A DNA stretch of 64,000 bases from NCBI GenBank assembly GCA_018402255.1, contig JAGYIS010000009.1:310001-374000 (forward strand), written 5' to 3'. The notes under the pieces are model-generated. The model had not been told where the DNA came from and searched no databases. It was given only the letters and a program-made list of their open reading frames with translations. The stretch comes from Marinobacter sp. Its GTDB lineage: Bacteria; Pseudomonadota; Gammaproteobacteria; Pseudomonadales; Oleiphilaceae. Below are positions 39,231 through 49,248 of this stretch, one piece after another; position 1 is the stretch's first letter; every line of letters starts with the position of its first letter. A program made the translations under genes and the position numbers.

Positions 39231-41354
39231 TCAGGAAGGGTTTATCTGGCGATCCCGGGTCAGCAACTCCGCGAAATCGTCCTGGCTAACAGGCCGGGAG
39301 AACAGAAAACCCTGCGCATAGTCGCACCCGGCTGCGCTGAGGAATTGGAGCTGCTCGACCCGCTCAACACCGACACCAATCACCTGCACGTTGATTGCGT
39401 GAGTCATGGCGATGATCGCCTCCAGTACGTCATCCGCATTGCCACCCTGGCCAACGTCTTTGATCAGGTTTCGGTCTACTTTGACACTTTCCAGCTTGAA
39501 CTCCTGAAGTGCCGACAGCGAAAAGGGCTCGATACCAAAATCGTCGATGGCCAGGTGCAGTCGCAAACCGGCCAGGCCCAGGCTCCTGATCGGATTGAAG
39601 CCGGAGGCACTGATGTTTCTTAACGACTCCGGGGTAAGTTCCAGAGTGATCTGGCTATCATCCAGGCCAATGTGGGTCAGCCGAGAGCGCCATTGGTCGA
39701 CCAGGCTTCGGGTGACAAAGGAGGCCGGTGATTCGTTGATGTTGATCGGAAACGCCTGGTCGTGCAGATCACGCCACAGGAGCGAGCTGGTCACCGCCTG
39801 CTCCAGTACAAAAGCGGTGATCTGGTCGGTCATGCCACTGTGCTCGGTAATGCTGAGAAAGGCGTCCGGTGTCAACAGCCCCTTGCGCGGATGGTTCCAC
39901 CGGAGCAAGGCTTCTGCCCGGGAGATGGCACCGGTGCGTATGTCGATGATCGGCTGGTAGTAGACCTCCAGCTGATTGTCTCTGAGGGCATCGTTCAGTT
40001 CTCTGTTCAGGCGCATATGCTCTGATTCGCTTTCCGCCATCCAGGGCTCGTAGACTTGCACCTGCTGGCCACCGTTCTCTTTGGCGGTGTACATGGCCTG
40101 ATCCGCATTGTGCATCAGCTGGCTGACTGTCAAGCCGTCCTCGGGGAAAAACGTCAGGCCGATGCTGCCGGAAATGTGTACCCGGTGAGAATCAACCTCA
40201 AATACCTGTTCAAGACTGGTCAGCAGGGCTCTGGCGGCTTCCTTCGCGCCACTTCGGCCGGTGTCTTTCAGGATCAGGGTGAATTCGTCTCCGCCAAGAC
40301 GGGCCAGGGTGTCTATCGCCCTGACGCTGCTGCCGATGCGTTTGGCCACCAGCGCCAGAAGCCGGTCGCCGGCCTCGTGCCCGAGCTGGTCGTTGGCCTG
40401 TTTGAAGCGGTCCAGGTCGATGAACAGCAGGGCAAAGGTGCTGCTGTTTCGTTCGGCCTCGAGCAGGGTCTGCTCAAGACGATCGATAAACAGTCGCCGA
40501 TTGGCGATGCCGGTCAGGGAATCGAAATTGGCGTTTCGCCAGGCCTCGTAGTCCGTTTTCTTGCGTTCAGTGATGTCCCGCGAGGTCTTGATGATCGCTT
40601 CGATCTCGTTCCGGTCGTTATAGACCGGTACCAGCTGGTAGTCCAGGTACAACTCGTAGCCTGACGGTGAGTGATGATGATACTCCCGGCGCTGAGTCTG
40701 ACCGGTGGTGACGGCTGTGCCGATTGCCTCGAGCAAGTCCGAGGCCAGATCCGAACCGAGCTCCTGCGGGGTTTTACCCACAGCGTCCCGGGGTGTCGAA
40801 CTGACCAGATCGGCCATCGCCTTGTTGAGGTACAGGTACTTGCCGTCGGGTTCAAATATAGCGGCGGGGTCAGGAGAGGTTTTCAGCATGGCTTCCACCA
40901 GGCGGGAAACCTGATCCTTGATGGCGGAGAAACTGGTGATAGATGAGATGATCAATTGATCGATGGCCTCGTTGAACCGCACCAGTTCGTCGACGTCCTT
41001 CTCCGTGAGGCCCTGCTGTTCAACGCCCCAGGCTTTGGTAACCCGCGCCCGCAGGGCCCGGAGTTCCTGTACCACCTGGAGCATCGACATGCCCTGCCGG
41101 AGACGGTGTGTGCCATGCTGTCCGCCAGTGTCCGCAGTGGAGGGCTTGCCTTTGCCGAGGGCCTTGCTGGCCGACTCGTCCTGAGTCTGGGCGGTGGCGA
41201 GATCTTCGGAGATGAATTTCAGCATTGATCGGGCATGATCCCTCAGCGCCTCGGGGTTTTCACCCTCCAAGTCCGGAGCGATTTCCAGTACCGCTTCTTC
41301 CCATTCTTCAAGCAGCTGCTCTGTATTGGTCTGGATGAATTGGGCGAGTCGCAT
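39231..41354 (-). CDS. RsbRD-N-like + PAS + GGDEF + EAL protein (EAL possibly degenerate)
   Basis: FRFAQ-type N-terminal helical domain; PAS; RLGGDEFTLIL; SRAEALLRWNHPRKG; IDDFGIEPFSL; GVGVERVEQ. Confidence 0.88.
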   Translation of the reverse strand: MRLAQFIQTNTEQLLEEWEEAVLEIAPDLEGENPEALRDHARSMLKFISEDLATAQTQDESASKALGKGKPSTADTGGQHGTHRLRQGMSMLQVVQELRALRARVTKAWGVEQQGLTEKDVDELVRFNEAIDQLIISSITSFSAIKDQVSRLVEAMLKTSPDPAAIFEPDGKYLYLNKAMADLVSSTPRDAVGKTPQELGSDLASDLLEAIGTAVTTGQTQRREYHHHSPSGYELYLDYQLVPVYNDRNEIEAIIKTSRDITERKKTDYEAWRNANFDSLTGIANRRLFIDRLEQTLLEAERNSSTFALLFIDLDRFKQANDQLGHEAGDRLLALVAKRIGSSVRAIDTLARLGGDEFTLILKDTGRSGAKEAARALLTSLEQVFEVDSHRVHISGSIGLTFFPEDGLTVSQLMHNADQAMYTAKENGGQQVQVYEPWMAESESEHMRLNRELNDALRDNQLEVYYQPIIDIRTGAISRAEALLRWNHPRKGLLTPDAFLSITEHSGMTDQITAFVLEQAVTSSLLWRDLHDQAFPININESPASFVTRSLVDQWRSRLTHIGLDDSQITLELTPESLRNISASGFNPIRSLGLAGLRLHLAIDDFGIEPFSLSALQEFKLESVKVDRNLIKDVGQGGNADDVLEAIIAMTHAINVQVIGVGVERVEQLQFLSAAGCDYAQGFLFSRPVSQDDFAELLTRDRQINPS

Positions 41355-41517
41355 GGGAAGTGGTCTCCTCCGTGATCTGCAGGTGAAGACCACTGTGAAT
41401 CAATAGCCATCGGGATATGAAAAATGAGTGGCGCGTAGGTTACATCCTAGGCCCGCAGGCAACTTTGCTCTGTGCGGTAACAGACGATGGAGGTGTCAGT
41501 GGGTCAGCGTTCGCGCT

Positions 41518-41551
41518 AAAAAAAACGCCAGCCCGAAGGCTGGCGTTTTCA
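41518..41551. terminator. Terminator downstream of acnB
   Basis: aaaaaaacgccagcccgaaggctggcgttttc. Confidence 0.85.
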
Positions 41552-41577
41552 TGGTGCTAAACCTTGAAGGTTAGTGC

Positions 41578-44186
41578 TTAGGCAACGTTCGCTTCAGCGG
41601 CCTTCTTGGTGTAGTTCTCCATCTGGTCGAAGTTGAGATACTTGTAGATCTCTTTCGACATACTGTCCAGGTCCTTGGCGTACTCCATGTACTCCGCAGC
41701 GGAGGGCAGTTTGCCCAGCACCGCGCCCACAGCTGCCAGTTCCGCAGAGGTCAGGTACACGTTGGCACCGTCGCCCAGGCGGTTCGGGAAGTTGCGGGTA
41801 GAGGTAGACAGAACGGTAGACTTGGCGGCCACACGCGCCTGGTTACCCATGCACAGGGAGCAGCCCGGCATTTCGGTGCGAACACCGGCAGTGCCGTAGA
41901 TGTTGAAGTAACCTTCTTCCATCAGCTGAGCCTGGTCCATCTTGGTGGGGGGGACATCCACAGACGGGTCTTCAGGGGTTCCTTGTTCTGCGCCAGCAGT
42001 TTACCTGCGGCACGGAAGTGACCAATGTTGGTCATGCAGGAGCCGATGAATACTTCGTCGACTTTGTCGCCAGCCACTTCAGACAGAGTGCGGGCATCGT
42101 CCGGATCGTTCGGGCAGCACACGATCGGCTCTTTGATGTCGGCCAGATCAATTTCCACCACGTGAGCGTATTCTGCGTCTTTGTCGGCACGCATCAGCTT
42201 CGGATTGGCAATCCACTCTTCCATTTGCTGGGCACGACGCTCCAGGGTACGCGGATCGCCGTAACCTTCGGCAATCATCCAGCGCAGCATGGTGATGTTG
42301 GAGCGCAGGTACTCGGCCACAGACTCTTCAGACAGGTTGATGGTACAACCGGCAGCAGAGCGCTCGGCAGAGGCGTCAGACAGCTCGAAAGCCTGCTCAA
42401 CGGTCAGCTGTTCAAGACCTTCGATTTCCAGGATACGGCCGGAGAATTCGTTGATTTTGCCTTTCTTCTCAACGGTCAGCAGGCCTTGCTTGATGCCGTA
42501 CAGCGGGATGGCGTGTACCAGGTCACGCAGGGTGATGCCCGGCTGCATTTCGCCTTTGAAGCGAACCAGAACGGATTCTGGCATGTCCAGCGGCATAACA
42601 CCGGTTGCTGCGGCAAACGCCACCAGGCCAGAACCGGCCGGGAACGAGATGCCCATCGGGAAACGGGTGTGGGAGTCACCACCGGTACCCACGGTGTCTG
42701 GCAGCAGCATGCGGTTCAGCCAGGAGTGGATGATGCCGTCGCCCGGACGCAGGGAAACACCGCCACGGGTGCGGATGAAGTCCGGCATGGTGTGCTGCAT
42801 TTCAACGTCAACCGGCTTGGGGTAAGCGGCGGTGTGACAGAAAGACTGCATCACCAGGTCAGCCTGGAAGCCCAGACACGCCAGATCTTTCAGTTCGTCA
42901 CGGGTCATCGGACCGGTGGTGTCCTGAGAGCCAACGGTGGTCATGTGAGGTTCACAGTAAGTGCCTGGGCGAACGCCCTGGCCTTCATCCAGACCGCAGG
43001 CCTTGCCGACCATCTTCTGGCCCAGGGTGAAGCCCTTGGTGCCAGCTTCCGGATCTTTCGGCAGACGGAACAGGTCGGTAGCGCCCATGCCCAGTGCTGT
43101 GCGAGCCTTGGCGGTGAGGCCACGGCCGATGATCAGCGGGATACGGCCGCCAGCCTGAACTTCGTCCAGGATCACGTCAGACTTGAACTTGAACTCGGAG
43201 ATGGTCTCGCCAGCTTCGTTCAGGATCTTGCCTTCGTACGGGCGGATGTCGATCACGTCGCCCATGTTCATGTTGTCTACGGGTGCTTCGAATACCAGGG
43301 CGCCAGCGTCTTCCATGGTGTTGAAGAAGATCGGGGCAACCTTGTTACCGATGCAGACACCACCGGCACGCTTGTTGGGCACGCCTGGAATGTCGTCACC
43401 GAAGAACCACAGAACCGAGTTGGTGGCAGACTTACGGGAAGAACCGGTACCCACAACGTCACCGACGAAGGCAACCGGCAGACCCTTGGCTTTGATTTCT
43501 TCGATCTGGCTCATCGGGCCAGTAACGCCGGGCTCTTCCGGCTTCAGGCCGTCGCGTTCCATTTTATAGGCGGCGCGGGCGTGCAGCGGGATGTCCGGGC
43601 GGGACCAGGCATCCGGAGCGGGGGACAGGTCGTCCGTGTTGGTTTCGCCAGTCACCTTGAAGACGACCATCTTGGTGCTTTCAGGGACCTTGTTCTTGTT
43701 GGTGAACCATTCGGCGTTGGCCCAGGATTCAACCACAGACTTGGCGACGGCGTTGCCGGCGTCCATTTTTTCTTTAACGTCGTTGAAGGCGTCGAACATC
43801 AGCAGGGTGTGCTTGAGTTCTTCACCGGCCAGTTCGGCCAGCTCTGCGTTGTCCAGCAGATCAACCAGAGTGGCAATGTTGTAGCCGCCCTGCATCATGC
43901 CCAGCAGCTGCACGGCTTTCTTGCTGTCGATCAGCGGGGAGCTGGCTTCGCCTTTGACAATGGCGGTCAGGAACGCGGCTTTTACGTAAGCGGCTTCGTC
44001 GACACCCGGCGGAACGCGGTTTTCGAGCAGGTCAACCAGGGTTGCTTCTTCACCGGCGGGCGGATTCTTCAGCAGTTCGATCAGACCAGCAGTCTGTTCG
44101 GGATTCAGGGGCTTGGGCGGAATACCCAGGGCTTCACGTTCAGCAACGTGTTCACGGTAGGCTTCTAACACGATATGGACCCTCAT
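41578..44186 (-). pseudogene. acnB: Bifunctional aconitate hydratase B, interrupted by an apparent 1-nt homopolymer frameshift
   Basis: Track ORFs 41922..44186 ([26 protein letters not shown]...[16 protein letters not shown]) and 41578..41961 ([42 protein letters not shown]...). Frame breaks at the G7 run 41947-41953. Start possibly GTG at 44171. Confidence 0.92.
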
Positions 44187-44406
44187 CAGTTGGAATGTCC
44201 CTCGCCGGTGGCATGGTGCCTGGCGGGAGTTTTTTGGCGAAAAGGCCGCAGGAGCCTCTGAATAACACCTAAAATCACCGACGAGGGCTTCAGGATTTAT
44301 TCAGAGACTCCTTGATCTGGCGCTGCATTCTATAGGAAAGCACTTACAAAGTTAAGTTGGACAGAGGTCGGAGAGATCTGTTAGCTGCGCTATACTGCGC
44401 GCTTTC

Positions 44407-45039
44407 ATGAACCTGACCCGACCGAATGATATGAGCGACGCCCTGCAAGAGATACATGATTTTCTGCCGTGCCGAACGCCGGCAACGTGGATTGAGAATG
44501 CGTTGGCCAATCAGGATTTACTGCTGATTGATCATGCCCACTGTGAAAAGAAGGCCGCCTCAACCGCGCTCAGTCTGATGTACCGGTACGTGGACAACAC
44601 CAACCTGCTTAACAAGATGTCCCGGCTGGCCCGAGAGGAGCTGCGGCATTTTGAGCAGGTACTGGCGATCATGGTCAAGCGGGGTGTGGCCTATACCCAT
44701 CTGACGCCTTCGCGCTACGCGGCCGGACTGCGAGAGCCGGTGCGCAAGGATGATCCGGGCCGTCTGGTGGATGTGCTGATCGTTGGTGCCATCATTGAGG
44801 CCCGCTCTTGCGAGCGGTTCGCAGCGCTGGCGCCGTTTCTGGATGAAAAGCTGGCGGATTTCTACAATAGTTTGCTGAAATCCGAAGCTCGACATTATCA
44901 GGATTACCTGAAGCTCGCCGAGCAGGCCAACGGCGGGCCGGTGAGTGGGCGGTTGGCGGAATTTCTAGCCCTGGAGCAGCCGCTGATCGAGATGCCAGAT
45001 TCTGAGTTCCGGTTCCACAGCGGCCCCGTTTTGGGTTGA
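44407..45039 (+). CDS. miaE: tRNA-(ms2io6A)-hydroxylase
   Basis: NDMSDALQEIHDFLPCRTPATWIENALANQDLLLIDHAHCEKKAASTALSLMYRYVDN...LAREELRHFEQVL...EARSCERFAALAP. Confidence 0.92.
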   Translation: MNLTRPNDMSDALQEIHDFLPCRTPATWIENALANQDLLLIDHAHCEKKAASTALSLMYRYVDNTNLLNKMSRLAREELRHFEQVLAIMVKRGVAYTHLTPSRYAAGLREPVRKDDPGRLVDVLIVGAIIEARSCERFAALAPFLDEKLADFYNSLLKSEARHYQDYLKLAEQANGGPVSGRLAEFLALEQPLIEMPDSEFRFHSGPVLG

Positions 45040-45043
45040 TGGG

Positions 45044-45925
45044 TCAGAGCTCTTTGCACAACGTCATCCAGCGGTCGATGCCGGCGCTGCGGTACTTCTG
45101 TTTGTGCAGGATAAAGTAGAACTGGCGATCAAACTTCCGGTGCTCTGGAACGGTCAGGGGCACCAGGCTGCCGCGTTTGAAGGCGTCTTTCAGCACCAGT
45201 TGTGACAGGCAACCAATACCAAGATTGGCCTCCACCGCTCTTTTGATCGCCTCGGTGTGTTCCAGCTCCAACAGAACCGTGAGATCTGGCAGCAGGCCGT
45301 GCATGCCACGATCAAAACTCTGTCGGGTGCCGGAACCCTGTTCCCGCATAATCCATATGGCCTGCCGAAGATCCTCGTCTGTCAGGGCCTCTTTGCTGGC
45401 CAAAGGATGGTCAGGGGAACAGAAGGCCACCAACTGATCACCGCGCCAGGGTATCACTTCAAGTTCGGTGCTTTGCAGTTCGCCTTCAATTAGTCCGATG
45501 TCCAGCTCGAAATCTTTGACACGACGGGCAATGGCGCTGGTGTTGGCAACCTCCAGTGAGACTCTGGGGTGGTTAGGTGAATTCATATACTCAGCCATAA
45601 CCCCTACTGCAAGATAATTCCCAATGGTCAGGGTTGCTCCAACCTTCAGCGCGCCCACTTCAGAATGTTTGCTGAAGGCCTGTTCCAACTCGGTGGCCTG
45701 AGCAACGAGAGCCTCTGCCTTGGGTCGGTAGAGCCTGCCCAGCTCGTTCAGCTGCAGGCGTTTGCCAACCCGATCAAACAACTGGATATCAAACTGGCTC
45801 TCCAGCTCTTTGAGTGCACTGCTGGCCGCGGACTGCGACATGGCAAGGGATTCCGCGGCCCGGGTGATGTTCTGGTAGTGGGCGGCGGCGAGGAAAACCT
45901 CGAGTTGTCGAAAGCTGTACTTCAT
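45044..45925 (-). CDS. LysR-family regulator (FinR-like by context)
   Basis: MKYSFRQLEVFLAAAHYQNITRAAESLAMSQSAASSALKELESQFDIQLFDRVGKRLQLNELG. Confidence 0.9.
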   Translation of the reverse strand: MKYSFRQLEVFLAAAHYQNITRAAESLAMSQSAASSALKELESQFDIQLFDRVGKRLQLNELGRLYRPKAEALVAQATELEQAFSKHSEVGALKVGATLTIGNYLAVGVMAEYMNSPNHPRVSLEVANTSAIARRVKDFELDIGLIEGELQSTELEVIPWRGDQLVAFCSPDHPLASKEALTDEDLRQAIWIMREQGSGTRQSFDRGMHGLLPDLTVLLELEHTEAIKRAVEANLGIGCLSQLVLKDAFKRGSLVPLTVPEHRKFDRQFYFILHKQKYRSAGIDRWMTLCKEL

Positions 45926-46024
45926 AATCGATCAGGCCGGATAGAGGAGGGAGTGTGTCCTGTCTGATCGATACGTTAGCGTTTCGAATACTGGAAGACA
46001 ACAGAGTGCGCCTGTGCGGAACCC

Positions 46025-46420
46025 TCAGCGTGTCTGGTGCTCCGGATTCTGTGACGCGACCGTAACTGATATCCACTTTGCCCTGTTATCTTTACCAACC
46101 CGGTGGCTGCGATTGCAGGCTATGACACCGTCGGCTGCCAGACGTCGGGCCAAGGCCTGTACTTCCTGGGCAACAAAACCGCTCGCTACATGCGTTGAGG
46201 TTTCCACCCCCAGAGCCCCGGCCAACGTCTCGCCAATCGTGCGTAGACGCTCGGTTGCGGCGCCTTCAGTGTCGTTCCGGTGCAGGCGCTTGTGAGTTTG
46301 CAGAACATAGGTGAGGGTTACTTTCTTGGTGCCCAATAGCCGGAGTAATGCTGGCAGCTGCTCCATGGCTTGCTCCCACTCTTTGGTGTAATCCACGGTC
46401 AGAATCAGGTGTTCAAGCAT
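46025..46420 (-). CDS. Universal stress protein-like, apparently C-terminally truncated
   Basis: MLEHLILTVDYTKEWEQAMEQLPALLRLLGTKKVTLTYVLQTHKR...ALARRLAADGVIACNRSHRVG, followed by a tail that does not look like Usp. Confidence 0.6.
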   Translation of the reverse strand: MLEHLILTVDYTKEWEQAMEQLPALLRLLGTKKVTLTYVLQTHKRLHRNDTEGAATERLRTIGETLAGALGVETSTHVASGFVAQEVQALARRLAADGVIACNRSHRVGKDNRAKWISVTVASQNPEHQTR

Positions 46421-46529
46421 GGTGTTCTCCTTTGCAGTGGTTCAAGTCTTGCGCTGATACCATCAAGGCTAGACCAGTATCGGAATGCAGGCCATGACGC
46501 TGGTCAGTTTGCCGAGCGCGCATATTGAT

Positions 46530-46572
46530 TAAATCGAACAGCCATATGGGTATTGCCTGTTTTGTCGATTTA
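46530..46572. promoter_or_regulatory. Imperfect inverted repeat upstream of fpr (putative operator)
   Basis: TAAATCGA (46530-46537) ... TCGATTTA (46565-46572), with internal acag/ctgt. Confidence 0.45.
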
Positions 46573-46644
46573 GAGGGCTAAGGTAAACTTTGGTCATCGA
46601 ATCTTCCTATAACTGTATGTGACGTCTTAGTAGCGAGGGCTCCC

Positions 46645-47415
46645 ATGAGCAACCTGATGAAAGAAACGGTCACCAGTGTGCATCACTGGAACGATACCTT
46701 GTTCAGTTTCAAGACCAGTCGCGACCCAGGGTTCCGGTTCAAGAACGGGCATTTTGTCATGATTGGTCTGGAAACCGACGGCAAACCTTTGATGCGCGCC
46801 TATAGCATTGCAAGCGCCAACTATGAGGAGGAGCTTGAGTTCTTCTCTATCAAAGTCGCCGACGGCCCGCTTACGTCCCGGTTGCAGAAAATCCAGGTGG
46901 GTGATGAGATTCTCGTCAGCCGCAAGCCGACCGGCACGTTGGTCCTGGATAACCTGTTGCCCGGCCGCAACCTCTGGCTGATCAGCACCGGTACCGGGTT
47001 GGCTCCGTTCATGAGCATCATTAAAGATCCGGAAGTGTATGATGCTTTTGATAACGTGATCCTCACCCACGGCGTTCGTTATGTCTCCGAGCTGGCTTAC
47101 CAGCAGGACATTGAAGATCTGCCGGCGAACGAGTTTTTCGGTGAGATGGTAGAGGGTAAGTTGACCTACTACCCCACGGTCACCCGTGAACCGTTCCGTA
47201 ACCAGGGGCGCCTGACCGATGCCATGGAAACCGGTAAAATTACCCGGGATCTCGGCTTGCCGGACTTCGATGTTGAGCAGGATCGCTTTATGATCTGTGG
47301 CAGCCCGAGCATGCTCAAGGACACCTGTGCGATCCTTAACAACATGGGTTTCCGTGAGGCGCGCGGCGGTGACATGGGGCATTACGTCATTGAACGGGCC
47401 TTTGTTGAACAGTAA
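46645..47415 (+). CDS. fpr: Ferredoxin--NADP(+) reductase
   Basis: MSNLMKETVTSVHHWNDTLFSFKTSRDPGFRFKNGHFVMIGLETDGKPLMRAYSIASANYEEELEFFSIKV...STGTGLAPFMSII. Confidence 0.95.
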   Translation: MSNLMKETVTSVHHWNDTLFSFKTSRDPGFRFKNGHFVMIGLETDGKPLMRAYSIASANYEEELEFFSIKVADGPLTSRLQKIQVGDEILVSRKPTGTLVLDNLLPGRNLWLISTGTGLAPFMSIIKDPEVYDAFDNVILTHGVRYVSELAYQQDIEDLPANEFFGEMVEGKLTYYPTVTREPFRNQGRLTDAMETGKITRDLGLPDFDVEQDRFMICGSPSMLKDTCAILNNMGFREARGGDMGHYVIERAFVEQ

Positions 47416-47436
47416 TTCGGATCACTGACAACCTGG

Positions 47437-49248
47437 TCAGCGCAGCCAGTTTCGAACCTGCATGACCAGTCTCTCGCTTTCCGAGCGGGCCTCCCGCTCC
47501 GCAAGCAGTTTGGCGAGGACGTCCGGGCGGTCAGTGATAATGTTGTCAACGCCCATGTCCAGAAAGCGGGCCATGTCTTGCGGTTGGTTGACTGTCCACA
47601 CGTGCAGTTCATTATCGGCTTTGTGGGCTCTGGCAACAGCCGCCGGGTTGGCCCGGTTCATACGCAACGCCAGAATGTCGTAACGGTCTTGCCACAGTGG
47701 CCCTACCACAAACTGGGCCAGCAGTGCGGTTTTCAGTCTGGGCTCCATGTTCTTGGCTTGCTCCAGAACTGGCCAGTCCGCTGCCGCCAGTATGGTCCCC
47801 TCCACGGCGTCTTTGTCTTGTAAGGTTCGGATAACCTCCGCCACCAGTGCTTCCTCGTTCCGGTTCGGCTTCAGATCGACGAACAGTCGGGACTGGCCGC
47901 GCACGGCGTCAATGGCTTGCGCCAGCGTGGCGATGCTTTCGCCGGCGAAACTGACATCAAACCATGAGCCTGCATCCAGCGCCTGGATGTCTTCGAAATC
48001 GACGTCGGTGATACGTTCCGGTTTTCCGAAAATGCGCTGCATGTCGGCGTCGTGCCAGAGCACAGCGACGCCATCACGGGTCAGTTGGACATCTATCTCA
48101 ATATAATCTGCACCGTCCCTGACCGCCTGATGGATGGCGCTCAGGCTGTTTTCCGGCGCTTTGAAGGCGCTGCCGCGGTGGGCGGTAATGGTCGCATGGT
48201 CGTTTTGCTCCAGCGATGTGACCACCCAGAAACCTTGAAGGAGTACCAGTACGATGACCAGTCCCTCCAGTAACCAGGCCTCCAGGCCGGTTCTCGTGCT
48301 GGGTGGAGTTACCGATGGCTGCAGCCAGTGCGCCTGGTGACCGGTAATGCTCTGATACCGGGCGACGATCAGCGTACCAAGAGCTGAGCTGGCCAGAAAG
48401 GTCAATGCAAGGCCTGTCAGCAGGTATCCACCTATCAGCAGGATGACCGTTGGCAGCAGAACCGGCATGGTCTCTGGCAACACCTGAAACAGGCTCGCCG
48501 CCAGCAGGTTAAAAGTCAGGGTCACCAGTGCTGGAGCCAGAAAGATCGCCAGTATGCCTAGGGCCAGAGTGCCAGCAGCTGTCCGTGGCGTGCCTGCAGT
48601 GCGTTGCAGGCTTTGCCGAAGCGCAGGAATTGGTGGCACTCCCTCTAACATCAAAATCGGTATGGCCAGAATCCAGCGGAGGAACAAGGCTCCGTTTACC
48701 AGTGTAAGGCCTGCGAACATGACCGCACAGAAGCCCGCAAACCACCATAGAATGGCCGGGCGCTCAAGGTTAAGAAGGTAGGGGTCGTAATGTGTCAGCA
48801 ACAGATGCCAGGCAATTCCGACCCCTGTGATAAAGGGCAGGGCCAGCACAAGATGGGCTGCGGTCTGCAGGGTGGCCAAGGCTGCCAGTGCTGGAAAGCG
48901 TCGGCCAACCCCCCAAAGGGCCCGGGTGGTGGCTCGCAGTGAATGGTCTTTTGGTTGGGCGGCGATCAGGGTAATGCTGGCCTGCTGGAGTATGATCAGT
49001 AGCGCCGTGAACAGCACGGTAATCAATAACCAGAGTGCACCGCCAGCAGAGGTCAGGAATTCGAGTAAGCCGCCGGTGGTGATGGCAGCATCCCCGGTCA
49101 AAGGCCGGAGTGCGGACAGGGCTGCGGTCACCAGCGGCGTGATCACCGCAATAGAAAGCCCGGTGAAGGTCAGATAGAGCACCAGTAACGAGCGATGGTG
49201 ATGCCTGAGAAGTGCCATCGCCTGTCGTGTCAGGGCGTTCAGGCTCAT
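47437..49248 (-). CDS. Glycerophosphodiester phosphodiesterase with N-terminal multi-TM domain
   Basis: Long hydrophobic N-terminal half; C-terminal GDPD: TAHRGSAFKAPENSLSAIHQAVRDGADYIEIDVQLTRDGVAVLWHD. Confidence 0.88.
   Translation of the reverse strand: MSLNALTRQAMALLRHHHRSLLVLYLTFTGLSIAVITPLVTAALSALRPLTGDAAITTGGLLEFLTSAGGALWLLITVLFTALLIILQQASITLIAAQPKDHSLRATTRALWGVGRRFPALAALATLQTAAHLVLALPFITGVGIAWHLLLTHYDPYLLNLERPAILWWFAGFCAVMFAGLTLVNGALFLRWILAIPILMLEGVPPIPALRQSLQRTAGTPRTAAGTLALGILAIFLAPALVTLTFNLLAASLFQVLPETMPVLLPTVILLIGGYLLTGLALTFLASSALGTLIVARYQSITGHQAHWLQPSVTPPSTRTGLEAWLLEGLVIVLVLLQGFWVVTSLEQNDHATITAHRGSAFKAPENSLSAIHQAVRDGADYIEIDVQLTRDGVAVLWHDADMQRIFGKPERITDVDFEDIQALDAGSWFDVSFAGESIATLAQAIDAVRGQSRLFVDLKPNRNEEALVAEVIRTLQDKDAVEGTILAAADWPVLEQAKNMEPRLKTALLAQFVVGPLWQDRYDILALRMNRANPAAVARAHKADNELHVWTVNQPQDMARFLDMGVDNIITDRPDVLAKLLAEREARSESERLVMQVRNWLR

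Noticed and set aside
42018-44168. 716-aa plus-strand ORF opposite acnB
   Set aside because: Shadow ORF of a high-GC, codon-biased gene; the acnB frame is clearly the coding one.
46627-47382. 251-aa minus-strand ORF opposite fpr
   Set aside because: Antisense shadow of ferredoxin-NADP reductase.
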